Assembly: GCA_947461015.1 (NCBI GenBank)
Contig: CANHIR010000101.1
Span: 1-6,799 of the forward strand
Direction: 5' to 3'
From: Bacteroidota bacterium
Lineage (GTDB): Bacteria > Bacteroidota > Bacteroidia > Chitinophagales > Chitinophagaceae
Length of the DNA stretch: 6,799 nt
Shown in pieces: positions 6,004 through 6,799 of the stretch (within the stretch, counting starts at the first letter, position 1; each line of letters begins with the position of its first letter). A program made the position numbers and the translations under genes. A model generated the notes under the pieces. It did no database searches, was not told where the DNA came from, and was given only the letters and a program-made list of their open reading frames with translations.

Positions 6004-6799
6004 TGAAAAGCAGGCTAATCCAGCCGTTCATTTGCTTTTGTTTTTGGAAAATCCAATCATGATTAGCGGCTAGATGAATCATATCTTCCTGATCTTCAAT
6101 AAGTAACCCACTTAAAACCAATTCGCTACCAGATTTACCAGCTGCTGAAAGTGCTTCCATATTGGCTTCAATAATATGTCTATTGACATTAGCTAGAATT
6201 ATTTCGAACTTTTCATTTTGAGCAGCTGTTTCCACTTTTTTGATGCTGATAACTGAACTTTCATTGTTTTGGAGGTTTTCAATGGCATTCTCAACACACC
6301 AGTCGTCATTGTCAACGCCAAGCACCGCTGTTGCTCCTAACTTTTCGGCTAAAATGGCCAAAATACCGGTACCCGTTCCAAAATCATAAACGGTTTTACC
6401 TTTAAAATCCATCTCGGCCATCATTTGCATTACCGTGTAAGTGGTTCCATGGTGCCCCGTTCCAAAGCTCATTTTAGGGGTAATATTAATTTCATATTGT
6501 ACTGCTGGTTCAAAACTTGGATGAAAATGGGCACGGATGCCAACAAAGTCTCCTACCCTAACAGGCTCAAAATTAGACTCCCAAATAGCATTCCAATTTT
6601 CTTCCTTAATAACTGATTTTGAATACTTTAAATTATATTGATTAAATATTATTTCTAATTCTTTTTCTAAATTTCCAACCTCAAATTCCGTGCTTAAAAT
6701 AAAGGTCTTGCAATGTCCAGCCCCTTCCCCAAGTCCCGCTGTTGTCCCAAGTACACTACTCATGCCAACGCCATTATTTATGCCCGTAGCTGCCTCCTC
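5996..6799 (-). CDS. prmA: Ribosomal protein L11 methyltransferase PrmA (start beyond or near the right edge)
   Basis: SAM-dependent cytoplasmic methyltransferase that methylates ribosomal protein L11. Numbering from the in-window ATG at 6761-6763: NWNAIWESNFEPV (56-68) and ITPKMSFGTGHHGTT (94-108) are signature PrmA stretches; SAM-binding motif I is YDFGTGTG (126-133); D151 closes the second strand; LANVN (190-194) is the motif IV equivalent that holds the substrate-side asparagines. The catalytic domain is complete to the TAA at 5998-5996. The N-terminal side is odd. The reading frame stays open past the ATG to the window end (12 more codons), and residues upstream of about 20 are glycine- and alanine-rich rather than the usual amphipathic substrate-recognition sequence. 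Bacteroidota PrmA proteins are about 275-285 residues, so the real start probably lies a little past the right edge; the ATG at 6763 would give a short 255-residue protein. GC content also jumps in this part. Confidence 0.9.
   Translation of the reverse strand, partial: EEAATGINNGVGMSSVLGTTAGLGEGAGHCKTFILSTEFEVGNLEKELEIIFNQYNLKYSKSVIKEENWNAIWESNFEPVRVGDFVGIRAHFHPSFEPAVQYEINITPKMSFGTGHHGTTYTVMQMMAEMDFKGKTVYDFGTGTGILAILAEKLGATAVLGVDNDDWCVENAIENLQNNESSVISIKKVETAAQNEKFEIILANVNRHIIEANMEALSAAGKSGSELVLSGLLIEDQEDMIHLAANHDWIFQKQKQMNGWISLLFIR

Noticed and set aside
6714..6799. Possible plus-strand gene start (ATG at 6714, or ATG at 6761) running off the right edge
   Set aside because: Under 30 codons are visible, none resembles a known protein, and they overlap the open prmA frame. 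They are kept only as part of the right-edge anomaly.
1..6799. Mobile element, CRISPR array, tRNA/rRNA, riboswitch or defence cassette
   Set aside because: Reading both strands, I found no transposase or integrase motif, no regularly spaced repeats, no cloverleaf or conserved rRNA stretch, and no leader long enough for a typical riboswitch.

Overview
The window looks like chromosomal housekeeping DNA from a low-GC member of the Bacteroidota, perhaps Chitinophagales-like. Three things point there: the protein sequences (a ClpC with a UVR-type middle domain, a DnaG with a Bacteroidota-style C-terminus, PrmA and PlsY), the near absence of Shine-Dalgarno sequences, and TAnnTTTG-type -7 promoter elements just ahead of several genes. 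I could run no similarity search, so the family-level placement is tentative.

Layout, left to right. Bases 1-1926 (minus strand) hold the first 642 codons of clpC, which runs off the left edge. A short divergent region (1927-2012) separates it from a plus-strand pair: a small STAS-like protein (2013-2426) and dnaG primase (2444-4372), 17 bases apart and probably co-transcribed. A strong hairpin terminator (about 4397-4427) lies between dnaG and the convergent minus-strand genes. These are, in transcription order from the right edge: prmA (5996 to beyond 6799), plsY (5264-5896) and a two-domain DUF3052-like/YdeI-OmdA-like protein (4492-5160). The last two each have their own -7-like element 20-22 bases ahead of the ATG, so they are probably separate units rather than one tight operon.

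The genes serve different core functions: protein quality control (ClpC), replication priming (DnaG), phospholipid synthesis (PlsY) and ribosomal protein L11 methylation (PrmA). I see no mobile element, tRNA, rRNA, CRISPR array, toxin-antitoxin pair or defence cassette, and no convincing new multi-gene system. The items most worth a second look are the glycine-rich, abruptly GC-rich N-terminal end of prmA at the right edge, the DUF3052-OmdA domain fusion, the degenerate STAS protein ahead of dnaG, and perfect TAGA...TCTA palindromes lying over the stop codons of plsY and prmA. No gene-free stretch exceeds 300 bases.
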